Positions 5,535-13,776 of a stretch of 14,119 nt of DNA are shown one piece after another. The stretch is from an uncultured Acholeplasmatales bacterium (GTDB lineage: Bacteria > Bacillota_I > Bacilli_A > ML615J-28 > CAG-698). Each line of letters begins with the position of its first letter. Position 1 is the first letter of the stretch. The position numbers were made by a program, and so were the translations under genes. Below the pieces are notes generated by a model. It was not told where the DNA came from, did not search any database, and saw only the letters and a program-made list of their open reading frames with translations. The stretch is from assembly GCA_937877075.1 (NCBI GenBank), contig CALEGD010000006.1, positions 1-14,119 of the forward strand. Reading direction: 5' to 3'.

Positions 5535-5621
5535 GGACAAATAGTCATAAAAAAACTGCCTATAGCATACATTTAATATGTCTTTGAATAAAAAAGGGAT
5601 TAACTGAAGGCGGTAATAAGG

Positions 5622-8240
5622 ATGGAGAAGTTTTATAATCTGGATAAACAAGCGGTTTTAGATCATTTTGGGGTTACTTATCAGGGACTAAGTTCTAAAC
5701 AAGTTAGTGAACACCAAAAAAAATTTGGAAAAAATGTTCTTCAAGAAAAGGCCCCGCCTTCTAAGGCGAGGGTTTTTCTGGAACAATTTCAAGATTTATT
5801 GGTAATAATCTTGATTATTGCTGCATTAATATCATTATTTACCGGTGAACTGGAAAGCACGATTGTTATTTTTTGTGTCATCACCCTCAATGCCTTTATC
5901 GGAACTTATCAACATTTTAAAGCGGAAAAATCACTTCGTAGCTTAAAGCGCCTTTCCAGTCCACATGCGAAAGTGGTTAGGCAAGGGCGGGAAATTTTAA
6001 TTCCGACTTATGAGGTCGTGGTCGGAGATATCCTTGTTATTAAAGCCGGAAATATTATTGCTGCCGACGGAAGAATTATCTATTCTCAAAACCTTGAAGT
6101 AAATGAATCCTCTTTAACCGGTGAAAGTCAGGCCGTTGAAAAAGATGATAAAATGATTGTAAAGGAAGGACTACCTTTAGGGGATCAAAAAAATATGGTT
6201 TTTTCCGGTTCGGTGGTTACTTCCGGAAAAGCCCTTTTTGTTGCAACGAAAGTCGGAATGGAAACCGAACTTGGAAAGATTGCTCGATTGCTCGGTGAAA
6301 CCAAAAGCCAGAGGACACCGCTTCAGATTGCCTTAGATGACTTTTCAAAAAAGCTTGCTTTGATTATCATCATTATTTGTATAACTATTTTTCTATTAAG
6401 TCTTTATCGTAAGATTACTTTACTTGATTCACTAATGTTTGCGGTTGCTCTTGCCGTTGCTGCGATTCCCGAAGCCTTAAGTTCGATTGTTACCATTGTT
6501 CTTGCTATTGGTACGCAAAGGATGGCTGAAGATGCGGCGATTATTAAAGAATTAAAAGCGGTTGAAGGATTGGGATGTATTAATGTCATTTGTTCGGATA
6601 AAACCGGAACTTTGACTCAAAATCGGATGGAAGTCCAGGAATTATATCTTGAGGGTAAGATTATATCTTCAAAAGCACTGGATTTAAAACATCAAAATCA
6701 TCAATATTTTTTAATGACCTGTTATCTTTGTAATGATTCGGTTTTAACCGCCGACCAAAATAAAAATGCCACCGAAGTTGCTTTGCTTGATTTTTCAAAA
6801 TATTATAATATCAATCTATACCATGAACTGGAAAAATATCCGCGGGTTTCGGAACTACCCTTTGATTCAAATAGGAAGATAATGAGTACCTTAAATAAGG
6901 TGAACGGTAAATATTTTATATTTGTAAAGGGAGCCAGTGATGTCGTCTTAAGAAAATGTACAGAACTTCATAACGGAAACAGACTTAGGATGCTTACTGA
7001 AGGCGATCGTTATGACATCAATTTGCATCTGAAGGCATTAGGGAATAAAGGTTATCGGGTTTTGGGGCTCGCTTATAAAGAAATAAATTTAGACGAACGG
7101 GAGTATGAAAAACAAATATCGCATCGCGATGAAAACAATCTGGTTTTTCTCGGTTTGGTGACGATGGTTGACCCTCCGCGTCCCGAAGCAAAAAGGGCAA
7201 TTCAAGCTGCAATAAATGCCGGAATCAAACCGATTATGATTACCGGTGACCATCAAAATACGGCCATTGCTATTGCCAGGGATGTGGGAATCTTCCGGGA
7301 TCAAGATTTAGCGGTAAATGGAAATGAACTTGACCGTATGCACCTTGAGGATTTATCAAAAGTTATCAAAAGGGTTTCGGTTTATGCTCGGGTTTCTCCG
7401 GAACATAAAATTAAGATTGTCGAGGCATTACAGAAGAACAGGGAAATTGTCGCTTTTGTCGGAGACGGAATCAACGATGCCCCGGCGATTCGAAAAGCCG
7501 ATATCGGAATTTCTATGGGTCTATCCGGAACCGAGGTTTCAAAAGAAGCATCTTCCATTATCCTTACCGATGATAATTATTATACGATTATTAAAGCGGT
7601 CAGAAACGGCCGAAAGATATATAATAATATTCAAAATGCCATCACTTTTTTGATATCGGGAAATGCTGCGGCGATTATTCTAGTTGTTTATACTTCGCTT
7701 CTATCACTGCCGATTCCTTTTGCACCGGTACACCTTCTATTCATTAACTTACTGACCGACAGTCTGCCGGCAATAGCAATCGGAATGGAAGAAAACGATG
7801 AAGACCTCTTAATGCGTCCACCCCGTAATCCCGATCAAAGTCTGCTGTCGCGTCATGTTCTTAAGATAATTGGCTTTGAAGGAATCCTGATAGCCATCTT
7901 TACGATTATATCTTACCAACTCGGTTTAAAAACAGATCACTATGTGGCTAGAACCATGGTTTTCGGTACTCTTTGTATCGCCCGACTTTTCCATAGTTTC
8001 AATTGTCGGGGAACTAAATCAATCTTCAAGAAAAAAGTCAGAAATAAGGCAATGATTTGGTCTTTTATAGTTGGAATGCTTTTAATTAATCTTGCACTAT
8101 TTTTACCTTTGTTTCAAAAAATCTTTTTTGCTTTTCCGCTTAATCTTACTCAAACTATCATGATGTTTGTAAATGCGATAATGCCGACGATAATTATTCA
8201 AATTATCTTGATAATTAAAAATAAAAAAAGAAAGAAGTAA
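5622..8240 (+). CDS. P-type Ca2+-ATPase (type IIA, single-site-like)
   Basis: This is an 872-residue calcium-exporting ATPase of the plasma membrane (or a sporulation membrane). It shows the N-terminal cation-ATPase domain, TM1-2 at about 58-97, actuator TGES at 166-169, TM4 PEAL at 283-286, phosphorylation motif SDKTGTLT with Asp326, TGD at 541-543, hinge GDGINDAP at 614-621, and six C-terminal membrane segments. Compared with SERCA, site II ligands are present (Glu284, Asn709, Asp713, plus Thr712). At site I, the position of Glu771 is Ala684 and that of Glu908 is Arg788, as in the Listeria pump LMCA1. One Ca2+ per ATP is therefore expected. The start is set by AAGGCGG at 5607-5613. It sits 87 bp after sigF and before spoVAC. 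Ca2+ specificity is inferred from the ligands. Confidence 0.92.
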   Translation: MEKFYNLDKQAVLDHFGVTYQGLSSKQVSEHQKKFGKNVLQEKAPPSKARVFLEQFQDLLVIILIIAALISLFTGELESTIVIFCVITLNAFIGTYQHFKAEKSLRSLKRLSSPHAKVVRQGREILIPTYEVVVGDILVIKAGNIIAADGRIIYSQNLEVNESSLTGESQAVEKDDKMIVKEGLPLGDQKNMVFSGSVVTSGKALFVATKVGMETELGKIARLLGETKSQRTPLQIALDDFSKKLALIIIIICITIFLLSLYRKITLLDSLMFAVALAVAAIPEALSSIVTIVLAIGTQRMAEDAAIIKELKAVEGLGCINVICSDKTGTLTQNRMEVQELYLEGKIISSKALDLKHQNHQYFLMTCYLCNDSVLTADQNKNATEVALLDFSKYYNINLYHELEKYPRVSELPFDSNRKIMSTLNKVNGKYFIFVKGASDVVLRKCTELHNGNRLRMLTEGDRYDINLHLKALGNKGYRVLGLAYKEINLDEREYEKQISHRDENNLVFLGLVTMVDPPRPEAKRAIQAAINAGIKPIMITGDHQNTAIAIARDVGIFRDQDLAVNGNELDRMHLEDLSKVIKRVSVYARVSPEHKIKIVEALQKNREIVAFVGDGINDAPAIRKADIGISMGLSGTEVSKEASSIILTDDNYYTIIKAVRNGRKIYNNIQNAITFLISGNAAAIILVVYTSLLSLPIPFAPVHLLFINLLTDSLPAIAIGMEENDEDLLMRPPRNPDQSLLSRHVLKIIGFEGILIAIFTIISYQLGLKTDHYVARTMVFGTLCIARLFHSFNCRGTKSIFKKKVRNKAMIWSFIVGMLLINLALFLPLFQKIFFAFPLNLTQTIMMFVNAIMPTIIIQIILIIKNKKRKK

Positions 8241-8242
8241 TT

Positions 8243-8265
8243 GTGTCTGATATCAGACACTTTTT
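8243..8265 (+). terminator. Perfect palindrome with T-run after the Ca2+-ATPase gene
   Basis: GTGTCTGATATCAGACAC (8243-8260) is an 18-bp perfect palindrome followed by TTTTT. It can fold as a 7-bp stem with an ATAT loop, a plausible intrinsic terminator that would require spoVAC to have its own promoter. As a palindrome it could also be a protein-binding site. I see no clear promoter in 8266-8331. Confidence 0.6.
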
Positions 8266-8331
8266 ACTTATAAAAACAGTAATTCAAGAGAAAATAAGAA
8301 TAAATATAGCTTTGAATAAAGGAAGTGTATT

Positions 8332-8778
8332 ATGGATATCAAACATCAAAAAATAATTGAAAAAGTAAAGAAAGAAACTGAAGTCCAGCGACCGATTTTT
8401 AAAAATGTTTTTAAAGCATTTATTGTCGGGGGAATAATTTCATTGATCGGACAAATTATCCTAGAAATATTAAAAGACGGTTTTAATTTAGAAAAGGATT
8501 TAGCCAGTGCAATTATGGTTACCATTATGGTTCTCATTGGGGCACTGCTCACCGGTTTTGGTATTTATGATAAAATCGGTCAATTTGCCGGTTGTGGAAC
8601 GATTATTCCGATTACCGGTTTTGCTAACTCCATGTCCAGTGCCGCTTTGGAATCCAAAAGCGAAGGTATGTTTCTAGGAATAATTACCAATATGTTTAAA
8701 CTAGCCGGAAGTGTAATAGTTGTTGGAGTCTTAAGTGCCTTCATCTTCGGTACTCTCCGCTATTTTATAGGTATTTGA
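8332..8778 (+). CDS. spoVAC: Stage V sporulation protein AC (Ca-DPA channel component)
   Basis: This is a 148-residue integral membrane protein with about four hydrophobic segments. It is a member of the SpoVA complex that takes up Ca-dipicolinic acid into the forespore and releases it in germination; Bacillus SpoVAC behaves as a mechanosensitive channel. It matches the family throughout: KAFIVGGIISLIGQ, GALLTGFGIYDKIGQFAG, PITGFANSMSSAALESKSEG and NMFKLAGSVIVVGV are near-identical to the Bacillus protein, which is about 150 residues. The start has AAAGGAAG at 8318-8325. The TGA stop is one base before the spoVAD ATG, beginning a run of four tightly packed spoVA genes. In Bacillus these are transcribed by sigma-G; no sigma-G promoter is obvious here. 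Confidence 0.96.
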   Translation: MDIKHQKIIEKVKKETEVQRPIFKNVFKAFIVGGIISLIGQIILEILKDGFNLEKDLASAIMVTIMVLIGALLTGFGIYDKIGQFAGCGTIIPITGFANSMSSAALESKSEGMFLGIITNMFKLAGSVIVVGVLSAFIFGTLRYFIGI

Positions 8779-8779
8779 T

Positions 8780-9784
8780 ATGAAAGTAGGAAAACAAAGT
8801 GCTTTATTAACGAATGTTTATTTGGGTGAGGCTGGGGTTGCTGCCGGACCGAAAGAAAAGAACGGTCCTCTTTACAACTATTTCGATAAAACTTATGAAG
8901 ATCTCTATTGTAATGCGAACACTTGGGAAAAAGCGGAGATGCAGCTCTTAACCGATGCGATTAAAATGTGTTTAAAAAAGAATAATTTAGAAATATCCGA
9001 CCTCGATTATTATGTCGGAGGCGATTTGAATAATCAATTAATTATTGGTAATTATGTAATGCGGGATTATGATTTGCCTTACCTTGGTGTCTTTGGCGCT
9101 TGCAGTACTGCGGTTGAAAGCATGATTGTTGGTGCCTCACTGATTGAAAGTCAATTTGGGAATAAGATTTTGGTCGGGACGTCCTCGCATAATGCCACTT
9201 CGGAACGTCAATTCCGTTATCCGACCGAATATGGCGGACAAAAACCTGCCTCTCTAACCTTTACGGTTACGGCGGCAGGAGTTGCGCTCTTAACCAATCA
9301 AGCGACAGATATCAAGGTTTCAGCTCTGACGAGCGGAAAGGTAATTGATGCCAAACTAAACGATCCGCTTGATATGGGACGGGCCATGGCACCGGCGGCT
9401 TTTGATACTATCTGGCAACATTTCCAAGATTTCGGGGTCGGACCCGAGTCCTATGATTTGATTGTAACCGGAGATCTCTCATATTATGGTAGGGATATGG
9501 TGGTTAGACTTTTTAAGGAAGTAAATATTGATTTGGACAGTAACTATAAAGATTGCGGTCTTTTAATTTATGACCGTGATAATCAGGAAGTCTTTGCCGG
9601 AGGTTCTGGTTGTGGATGTTGTGCCGCAGTTACCTTTAGCTATTTATTGAGGAAACTGCGGGAAGGTGTTTACCGAAAGATATTAGTAGTTGCAACCGGA
9701 GCCTTATTAAATTCGGTAATAACTGCCCAAAAAGAATCAATACCGGGCATTGCTCATGCCGTGGTATTGGAAAGGATGGCTTAA
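8780..9784 (+). CDS. spoVAD: Stage V sporulation protein AD (DPA-binding subunit)
   Basis: This is a 334-residue soluble, thiolase-fold protein that binds dipicolinic acid and delivers it to the SpoVA membrane subunits. Family-diagnostic stretches are GEAGVAAGPKEKNGPL near the start, GVFGACSTAVESM with Cys108 at the position of the catalytic cysteine of thiolases (and of a residue implicated in DPA binding in Bacillus), and SERQFRYPTEYGGQKP at 141-156. A GGSGCGCCA segment lies near the C-terminus. The length matches Bacillus (about 338). It is adjacent to spoVAC (1-nt gap) and directly abuts spoVAE, so it is co-translated with the channel components. No lost residues are apparent. Confidence 0.97.
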   Translation: MKVGKQSALLTNVYLGEAGVAAGPKEKNGPLYNYFDKTYEDLYCNANTWEKAEMQLLTDAIKMCLKKNNLEISDLDYYVGGDLNNQLIIGNYVMRDYDLPYLGVFGACSTAVESMIVGASLIESQFGNKILVGTSSHNATSERQFRYPTEYGGQKPASLTFTVTAAGVALLTNQATDIKVSALTSGKVIDAKLNDPLDMGRAMAPAAFDTIWQHFQDFGVGPESYDLIVTGDLSYYGRDMVVRLFKEVNIDLDSNYKDCGLLIYDRDNQEVFAGGSGCGCCAAVTFSYLLRKLREGVYRKILVVATGALLNSVITAQKESIPGIAHAVVLERMA

Positions 9785-10135
9785 ATGATATTTCTAAAAG
9801 CTTTCATCGTCGGAGGTTTGATTTGTGCACTTGCTCAATACATAATGGACAAGTTTAAATTGGTACCGATTTATATTACTTCCCTCTTTGTCTTTTTGGG
9901 AGCTGCCTTAGACCTTTTTAATGGTTATGATAAATTAATCAAATTTTCCGGTGCCGGGGCTAGTCTGCCGATTTCTTCCTTTGGTCACTCCATCCTCCAC
10001 TCCGCTTTAGAAAAAGCCGAACAAGTCGGTTATATTGGAATACTTACCGGTGTCTTTGATCTCAGTGCTGCCGGAATTGCAGCTGCCATTATATTTGCCT
10101 TCTTTGTTGCAATTATCTTTAGACCTAAAGGTTAA
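9785..10135 (+). CDS. spoVAE: Stage V sporulation protein AE (SpoVAEb type)
   Basis: This is a 116-residue membrane protein, the length of Bacillus SpoVAEb. It is homologous to SpoVAC and thought to be part of the Ca-DPA channel. Motifs are KAFIVGGLICALAQYIMDK at the start, LFNGYDKLIKFSGAGASLPI in the middle, and HSILHSALEKAEQVGYIGILTG, which parallels the ANSMSSAALESKSEG region of SpoVAC. Three to four hydrophobic segments are visible. The ATG immediately follows the spoVAD stop with no intergenic base. No SpoVAEa gene is present between spoVAD and this gene, unlike Bacillus. Confidence 0.95.
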   Translation: MIFLKAFIVGGLICALAQYIMDKFKLVPIYITSLFVFLGAALDLFNGYDKLIKFSGAGASLPISSFGHSILHSALEKAEQVGYIGILTGVFDLSAAGIAAAIIFAFFVAIIFRPKG

Positions 10136-10137
10136 GC

Positions 10138-11547
10138 GTGAAACTTACAAACAATTTCCAAGAAAACACCGGGATAGTAGAAGCCGCTATCGGCTTTAAT
10201 AAATCCTATGATATCGGTCGTCGGGAAATAAAGATTTTTGAAAAAGGGATAAATATATACTTTTTAACGGGAATGGTAGATAACCAAAATATGATTGAAA
10301 TTATGAGCAGCATTCTTGCTATTCCTCGAACTAAAGAGTATTCCTTTGATTTAATCTATGAAAATCTGGCACATCATAATTTGACTTTAATCGAGGATTT
10401 AAATGAAATAATTTATAATATCTTAAATGGTATGGCGGTAATAATTCTTGAAGACAGCCTTAAAGCTATCTCTCTTGATGTCAGAAGTTACCCGAATCGT
10501 TCAATCAGTGAACCCGATATGGAAAAGGTTATTCGTGGTTCTCATGACGGTTTTAACGAAAACTTTCACATGAACATTCAATTACTACGGAGGCGGATTA
10601 AGGATACCCGCCTAAGAAATAAGCTCTTTCAAATTGGAAATGAAAGTCCGACCTATGTTTGTCTTACCTATCTTGAAGGTGTTTGTGATGATTATCTGCT
10701 TTCAAAAGTTCAGGAGCGGATTAAAACTGTAGAAACCGAACACCTGATTATGACCGATAAAGGTCTTGAAGAATTGATGATCAGGAGGAAAAAATTAAAT
10801 CCCTATCCACTTGTTAGATATACGGAAAGAGCCGATACGGTTGCCGTTCATCTCTATCAAGGTATGTTTGCAATTTTTGTTGACTCATCACCTTCTGTCA
10901 TCCTCGCTCCTTGTACAATCTTTGATCATATGATGCATTTTGAGGAATACCGACAAACACCGACCTCTGGTACCTATCTTCGGTGGATTAGATTTTTAGG
11001 AATTTTTATCTCGATTTTCTTAACTCCAATTTGGCTGATATTAGTTTCTAACGCTGCCCTTCCCGGAGTTTTAGAAATTCTTGCACCGAGCGCAGAAGTT
11101 AAAGCCAATATTTATCTTCAGATAATTGCTGCTGAAATCGGAGTTGAATTCCTACGTTTGGCTTCAATTCATACCCCTAACTCCCTTTCAACTTCCATGA
11201 GTTTAATTGCCGGTTTTCTCCTTGGGGACTTTGCTGTAAATGTCGGACTATTTTCGATTCAAACCGTTCTGCTAGTTGCCGTAAGCGCCATCGGAACTTA
11301 TCTGACACCGAGCTATGAATTAGGGTTAGCTAATAAGATTACAAAGCTAATCTTTATCTTGGCCGTTCTTTTAGGTAATTGGTATGGTTTTGTGATCGCT
11401 TTTCTCCTTTGGTTAACTTATTTAATTAGATTAAAATCATTTGGAAAACCTTATCTTTTTCCACTATTTCCCTTAAATTTTAAACGTTTAATGAAAGTTT
11501 TGATTCGTTTTCCTTTTGATAACAAAAGTATGAAAAACAAAGAATAA
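10138..11547 (+). CDS. spoVAF: Stage V sporulation protein AF (GerA-family)
   Basis: This is a 469-residue membrane protein of the GerA germinant receptor A-subunit family. In Bacillus, SpoVAF is in the spoVA operon and modulates germination in the inner spore membrane. The start is GTG 10138, two bases after the spoVAE stop; no better ATG fits. The cytosolic N-terminal half (about 1-280) carries the family signature RGSHDGFNENFHMNIQLLRR (133-152), DTRLR and YLEGVCDDYLL. Hydrophobic segments begin at about 286 and continue to about 430, with SIHTPNSLSTSMSLIAG (343-359) matching the GerA-family membrane core. The tail is short and basic. A dedicated GerA subunit is the alternative, but the position directly after spoVAE favours SpoVAF. 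Confidence 0.94.
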   Translation: MKLTNNFQENTGIVEAAIGFNKSYDIGRREIKIFEKGINIYFLTGMVDNQNMIEIMSSILAIPRTKEYSFDLIYENLAHHNLTLIEDLNEIIYNILNGMAVIILEDSLKAISLDVRSYPNRSISEPDMEKVIRGSHDGFNENFHMNIQLLRRRIKDTRLRNKLFQIGNESPTYVCLTYLEGVCDDYLLSKVQERIKTVETEHLIMTDKGLEELMIRRKKLNPYPLVRYTERADTVAVHLYQGMFAIFVDSSPSVILAPCTIFDHMMHFEEYRQTPTSGTYLRWIRFLGIFISIFLTPIWLILVSNAALPGVLEILAPSAEVKANIYLQIIAAEIGVEFLRLASIHTPNSLSTSMSLIAGFLLGDFAVNVGLFSIQTVLLVAVSAIGTYLTPSYELGLANKITKLIFILAVLLGNWYGFVIAFLLWLTYLIRLKSFGKPYLFPLFPLNFKRLMKVLIRFPFDNKSMKNKE

Positions 11548-11617
11548 AGAATAATAATAATGACCTTAGTTAATAGATTCTAAAAAAAATCTAAAGTAAA
11601 ATAATAGGAGGTAGATT

Positions 11618-11953
11618 ATGCCAAGGTTAAAATGTGGTGTTGATACTTGTACTTATTGGCACGAAAGGTTTTGTGTTCGAGACGGAATACAAGTGAAGGG
11701 TGATACCGCACTTGAAGAAAACGAAACAAGATGTTCGAGTTATCGCAAACGCGAACGTGAAGGTGCAGACAAGTCCTATAAGATGGAAATTGGACTATTA
11801 GGCGATGATGCTAAGAATCTGGAAGTTAATTGCGAAGCGGTAAATTGTGTTTTCAATAGACGATTAATATGTCAGGCTAAGGATATTAAAATTGACGGAA
11901 CTCGTGCAAGAAGATCGGGTGAAACTTTTTGTTCAAGTTTCAAGTTAAAATAA
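11618..11953 (+). CDS. Cys-rich protein with two DUF1540 repeats
   Basis: This gene encodes 111 residues, with AGGAGGT at 11606-11612 five bases before the ATG. Two copies of the four-cysteine DUF1540 pattern are visible. The first starts LKCGVDTCTYWHERFCV (residues 4-20) and ends ETRCSSY. The second starts VNCEAVNCVFNRRLICQA and ends ETFCSSFK. Spacing between cysteines is the same in both copies (C-x5-C-x6/7-C, then C near the end), which suggests a small metal-binding fold, although no function is established. A charged linker (KREREGADKSYK) joins them. DUF1540 proteins are common in spore formers, and its place after spoVAF with its own terminator fits a late spore product, but that is inference. 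Confidence 0.9.
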   Translation: MPRLKCGVDTCTYWHERFCVRDGIQVKGDTALEENETRCSSYRKREREGADKSYKMEIGLLGDDAKNLEVNCEAVNCVFNRRLICQAKDIKIDGTRARRSGETFCSSFKLK

Positions 11954-11976
11954 TCCTCTAAACGAGGATTTTTTTG
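11952..11976 (+). terminator. Terminator after the DUF1540 gene
   Basis: AATCCTC (11952-11958) pairs perfectly with GAGGATT (11964-11970) around a 5-nt loop and runs into a T-tract to 11976. It overlaps the stop codon. Confidence 0.88.
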
Positions 11977-12042
11977 TTTGAGTCTTAAGTTTTATTAACA
12001 TAATAGATAATGAAGTCAGAAAACAATAACCATTCTTTTTGA

Positions 12043-12071
12043 TTGATATTATCATTAAATTTTGGTATAAT
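12043..12071 (+). promoter_or_regulatory. Vegetative promoter of the RNase J gene
   Basis: TTGATA (12043-12048) and TATAAT (12066-12071) are spaced exactly 17 bp. The predicted transcript start near 12078 leaves a leader of about 12 nt, so translation must begin at ATG 12090 and not at an upstream in-frame codon such as 12039. Confidence 0.8.
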
Positions 12072-12089
12072 ATTACAAAGGTGAAAAAA

Positions 12090-13769
12090 ATGAGTAAAAT
12101 TAGTTTTTGTGCCCTTGGTGGCCTAGGAGAAAACGGCAAGAATATGTATGTCCTCGAAGTGGACGGAAAAATATTCATCTTAGATGCCGGATTAAAAAAC
12201 CCGAGTTTCGATCTTTATGGAATTGATTCGGTTATACCCGATATTACCCATCTGCTTGAAAATAAGGAGAGAATTCAAGGGATTTTTTTATCGCATGGAC
12301 ATGATGATTTTATCGGAGCAGTTCCGGAATTATTGAAAAAAATAAATGTTGGAGTATTCGGTACCCACTTTACAATGTCGCTTGTAGAACTTGCACTAAA
12401 TGAGGCCGGAATGAATATCGGTGACTATCGTCTGTACAGAATTAATGCGAACAAAGTTTTAAATTTCGGAAAAGTGTCGGTGCATTTTTATTCAACCTCT
12501 CACAGTGTTCCAGAATCTTTAGGTATAGCAGTTAAAACCGAAGACGGAGCCTTGGTTTATGCCCCCGACTTTACATTTGCTTCTAACACAAATCCTCATT
12601 ATCAAACTTCGTTCGGAAATATTATTGAAATAGCAAAGGACGGTGTCCTGGCATTATTTTCAGAAAGCTTAGGAGCCTTAAATATTGGTCGTGCTTCAAA
12701 TGATTATCAAATGATACATCAGGTCAATGAGACTCTCCAAAACTCAAAACGAGTGATTTTTTCAATGTTTTCCAGCGAATTACAACGAATTCAGAAGGTT
12801 ATTAATCTTTGTGTGCAAAACGGACGGAAAATCGCCATTATCGGCAAGAAAGCTCAAAAAACAATTAATATCGCTATGAATGAAGGTTATCTCCGCATTC
12901 CTGAAGAAAATCTCTTAACCTTAAAATATATGACCGAAGATAATCGAAATGATGGCGATGATCTTGCGGTTATTATTACCGGTAATCGTCATGAGCCCTA
13001 TTATACCTTGCAAAGGATGTGTAACGGAGTTGACAGGTTGATTGAAATCAAAGAAGATGATAATATTATCATTATTTCTCAACCTCAAACAGGGACCGAA
13101 ATAATGGCTCAAAAGACAACCAGTCTGCTTCATCGTCATAATGCTAAGGTAACGGTTATTCCGAAGTCGATGTTAATGTCATCACATGCGGACAGTGAAG
13201 ATTTAAAGATGCTTTATAATATGTTGAAACCGAAATATGTAATTCCGATTATCGGTGAATATCGTCATCAATATATGCAGAAGCGGATTTGCCTTGAAGC
13301 CGGTTTTAAGGAGGAAAATATTATCCTTCTTGATAATGGTATTAAAATAAACTTTGAAAACGGGCAACTCCTCGCAACAGAAGACAAGGTCCTATCCGGT
13401 GATGTTTTAGTTGACGGTTCTTTTGTTGGTGATATTAATGAAGTTGTCTTAAGGGATCGCGAAATGCTTTCAGAGGACGGACTTTTATTAGTCATAACCA
13501 GCGTTGATGCCCGCCTAAAGCAGATTATCGCCGGACCTGAAGTAGTATTAAAAGGTTTTATGGTCGGTGAAACCGCCGAAGAAGTTTCAAATGCCGTAAA
13601 GAATTTAGCCGAAGAAATTATTGGTAAATATTTTTCTAAACGTTATATTGATTGGAGTGAACTAAAAAATAAAATGAAGGAAGCTATCAATAAAGAAGTC
13701 TTCCGAACGACTAAAAAAAGTCCTATAATCATGGTTACTTTAATCGATGTTGAATCAAAGAAAGAGTAG
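12090..13769 (+). CDS. rnjB: RNase J family protein, J2-like with substituted metal ligands
   Basis: This is a 559-residue metallo-beta-lactamase/beta-CASP protein of the RNase J family (mRNA decay and RNA maturation in the cytoplasm). The start at ATG 12090 is fixed by AAAGGTG (12077-12083) and the promoter. Conserved parts are LGGLGENGKNMY (9-20), LDAG (31-34), STSHSVPESLG with His138, APDF with Asp160, SSHAD with His366, and the C-terminal VLRDREMLSEDGLL. Two metal-site residues differ. The HxHxDH motif reads HGHDDF (69-74, Phe for His), and the HGEYR motif reads IGEYR (Ile388 for His). The weakly active partner RNase J2 of Bacillus departs from consensus at these positions, so this is probably a J2-type subunit needing a J1 partner. 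It lies seven bases upstream of alaS and is likely co-transcribed with it. Confidence 0.9.
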   Translation: MSKISFCALGGLGENGKNMYVLEVDGKIFILDAGLKNPSFDLYGIDSVIPDITHLLENKERIQGIFLSHGHDDFIGAVPELLKKINVGVFGTHFTMSLVELALNEAGMNIGDYRLYRINANKVLNFGKVSVHFYSTSHSVPESLGIAVKTEDGALVYAPDFTFASNTNPHYQTSFGNIIEIAKDGVLALFSESLGALNIGRASNDYQMIHQVNETLQNSKRVIFSMFSSELQRIQKVINLCVQNGRKIAIIGKKAQKTINIAMNEGYLRIPEENLLTLKYMTEDNRNDGDDLAVIITGNRHEPYYTLQRMCNGVDRLIEIKEDDNIIIISQPQTGTEIMAQKTTSLLHRHNAKVTVIPKSMLMSSHADSEDLKMLYNMLKPKYVIPIIGEYRHQYMQKRICLEAGFKEENIILLDNGIKINFENGQLLATEDKVLSGDVLVDGSFVGDINEVVLRDREMLSEDGLLLVITSVDARLKQIIAGPEVVLKGFMVGETAEEVSNAVKNLAEEIIGKYFSKRYIDWSELKNKMKEAINKEVFRTTKKSPIIMVTLIDVESKKE

Positions 13770-13776
13770 AAGAAAT

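Noticed and set aside
5582..5592. CTTTGAATAAA occurs before the Ca2+-ATPase gene and again at 8310-8320 before spoVAC, resembling a sigma-G -35 element
   Set aside because: Both copies are so close to the start codons that a matching -10 would fall at or beyond the ATG, and no CATNNTA-like box is there; probably AT-rich coincidence.
7318..7653. Overlapping plus-strand frame inside the Ca2+-ATPase gene (111 codons)
   Set aside because: It is out of frame within conserved P-type ATPase sequence containing the TGD-to-GDGINDAP region, has no ribosome binding site and no recognisable protein features.
11572..11594. TAGATT/AATCTA inverted repeat between spoVAF and the DUF1540 gene as a terminator
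   Set aside because: The stem is only 6 A/T-rich base pairs with no T-run after it, so it is too weak to call.
12039..12089. Upstream in-frame start for the RNase J gene
   Set aside because: It would lie inside the promoter (-35 at 12043, -10 at 12066), and the RNase J homology begins at 12090.
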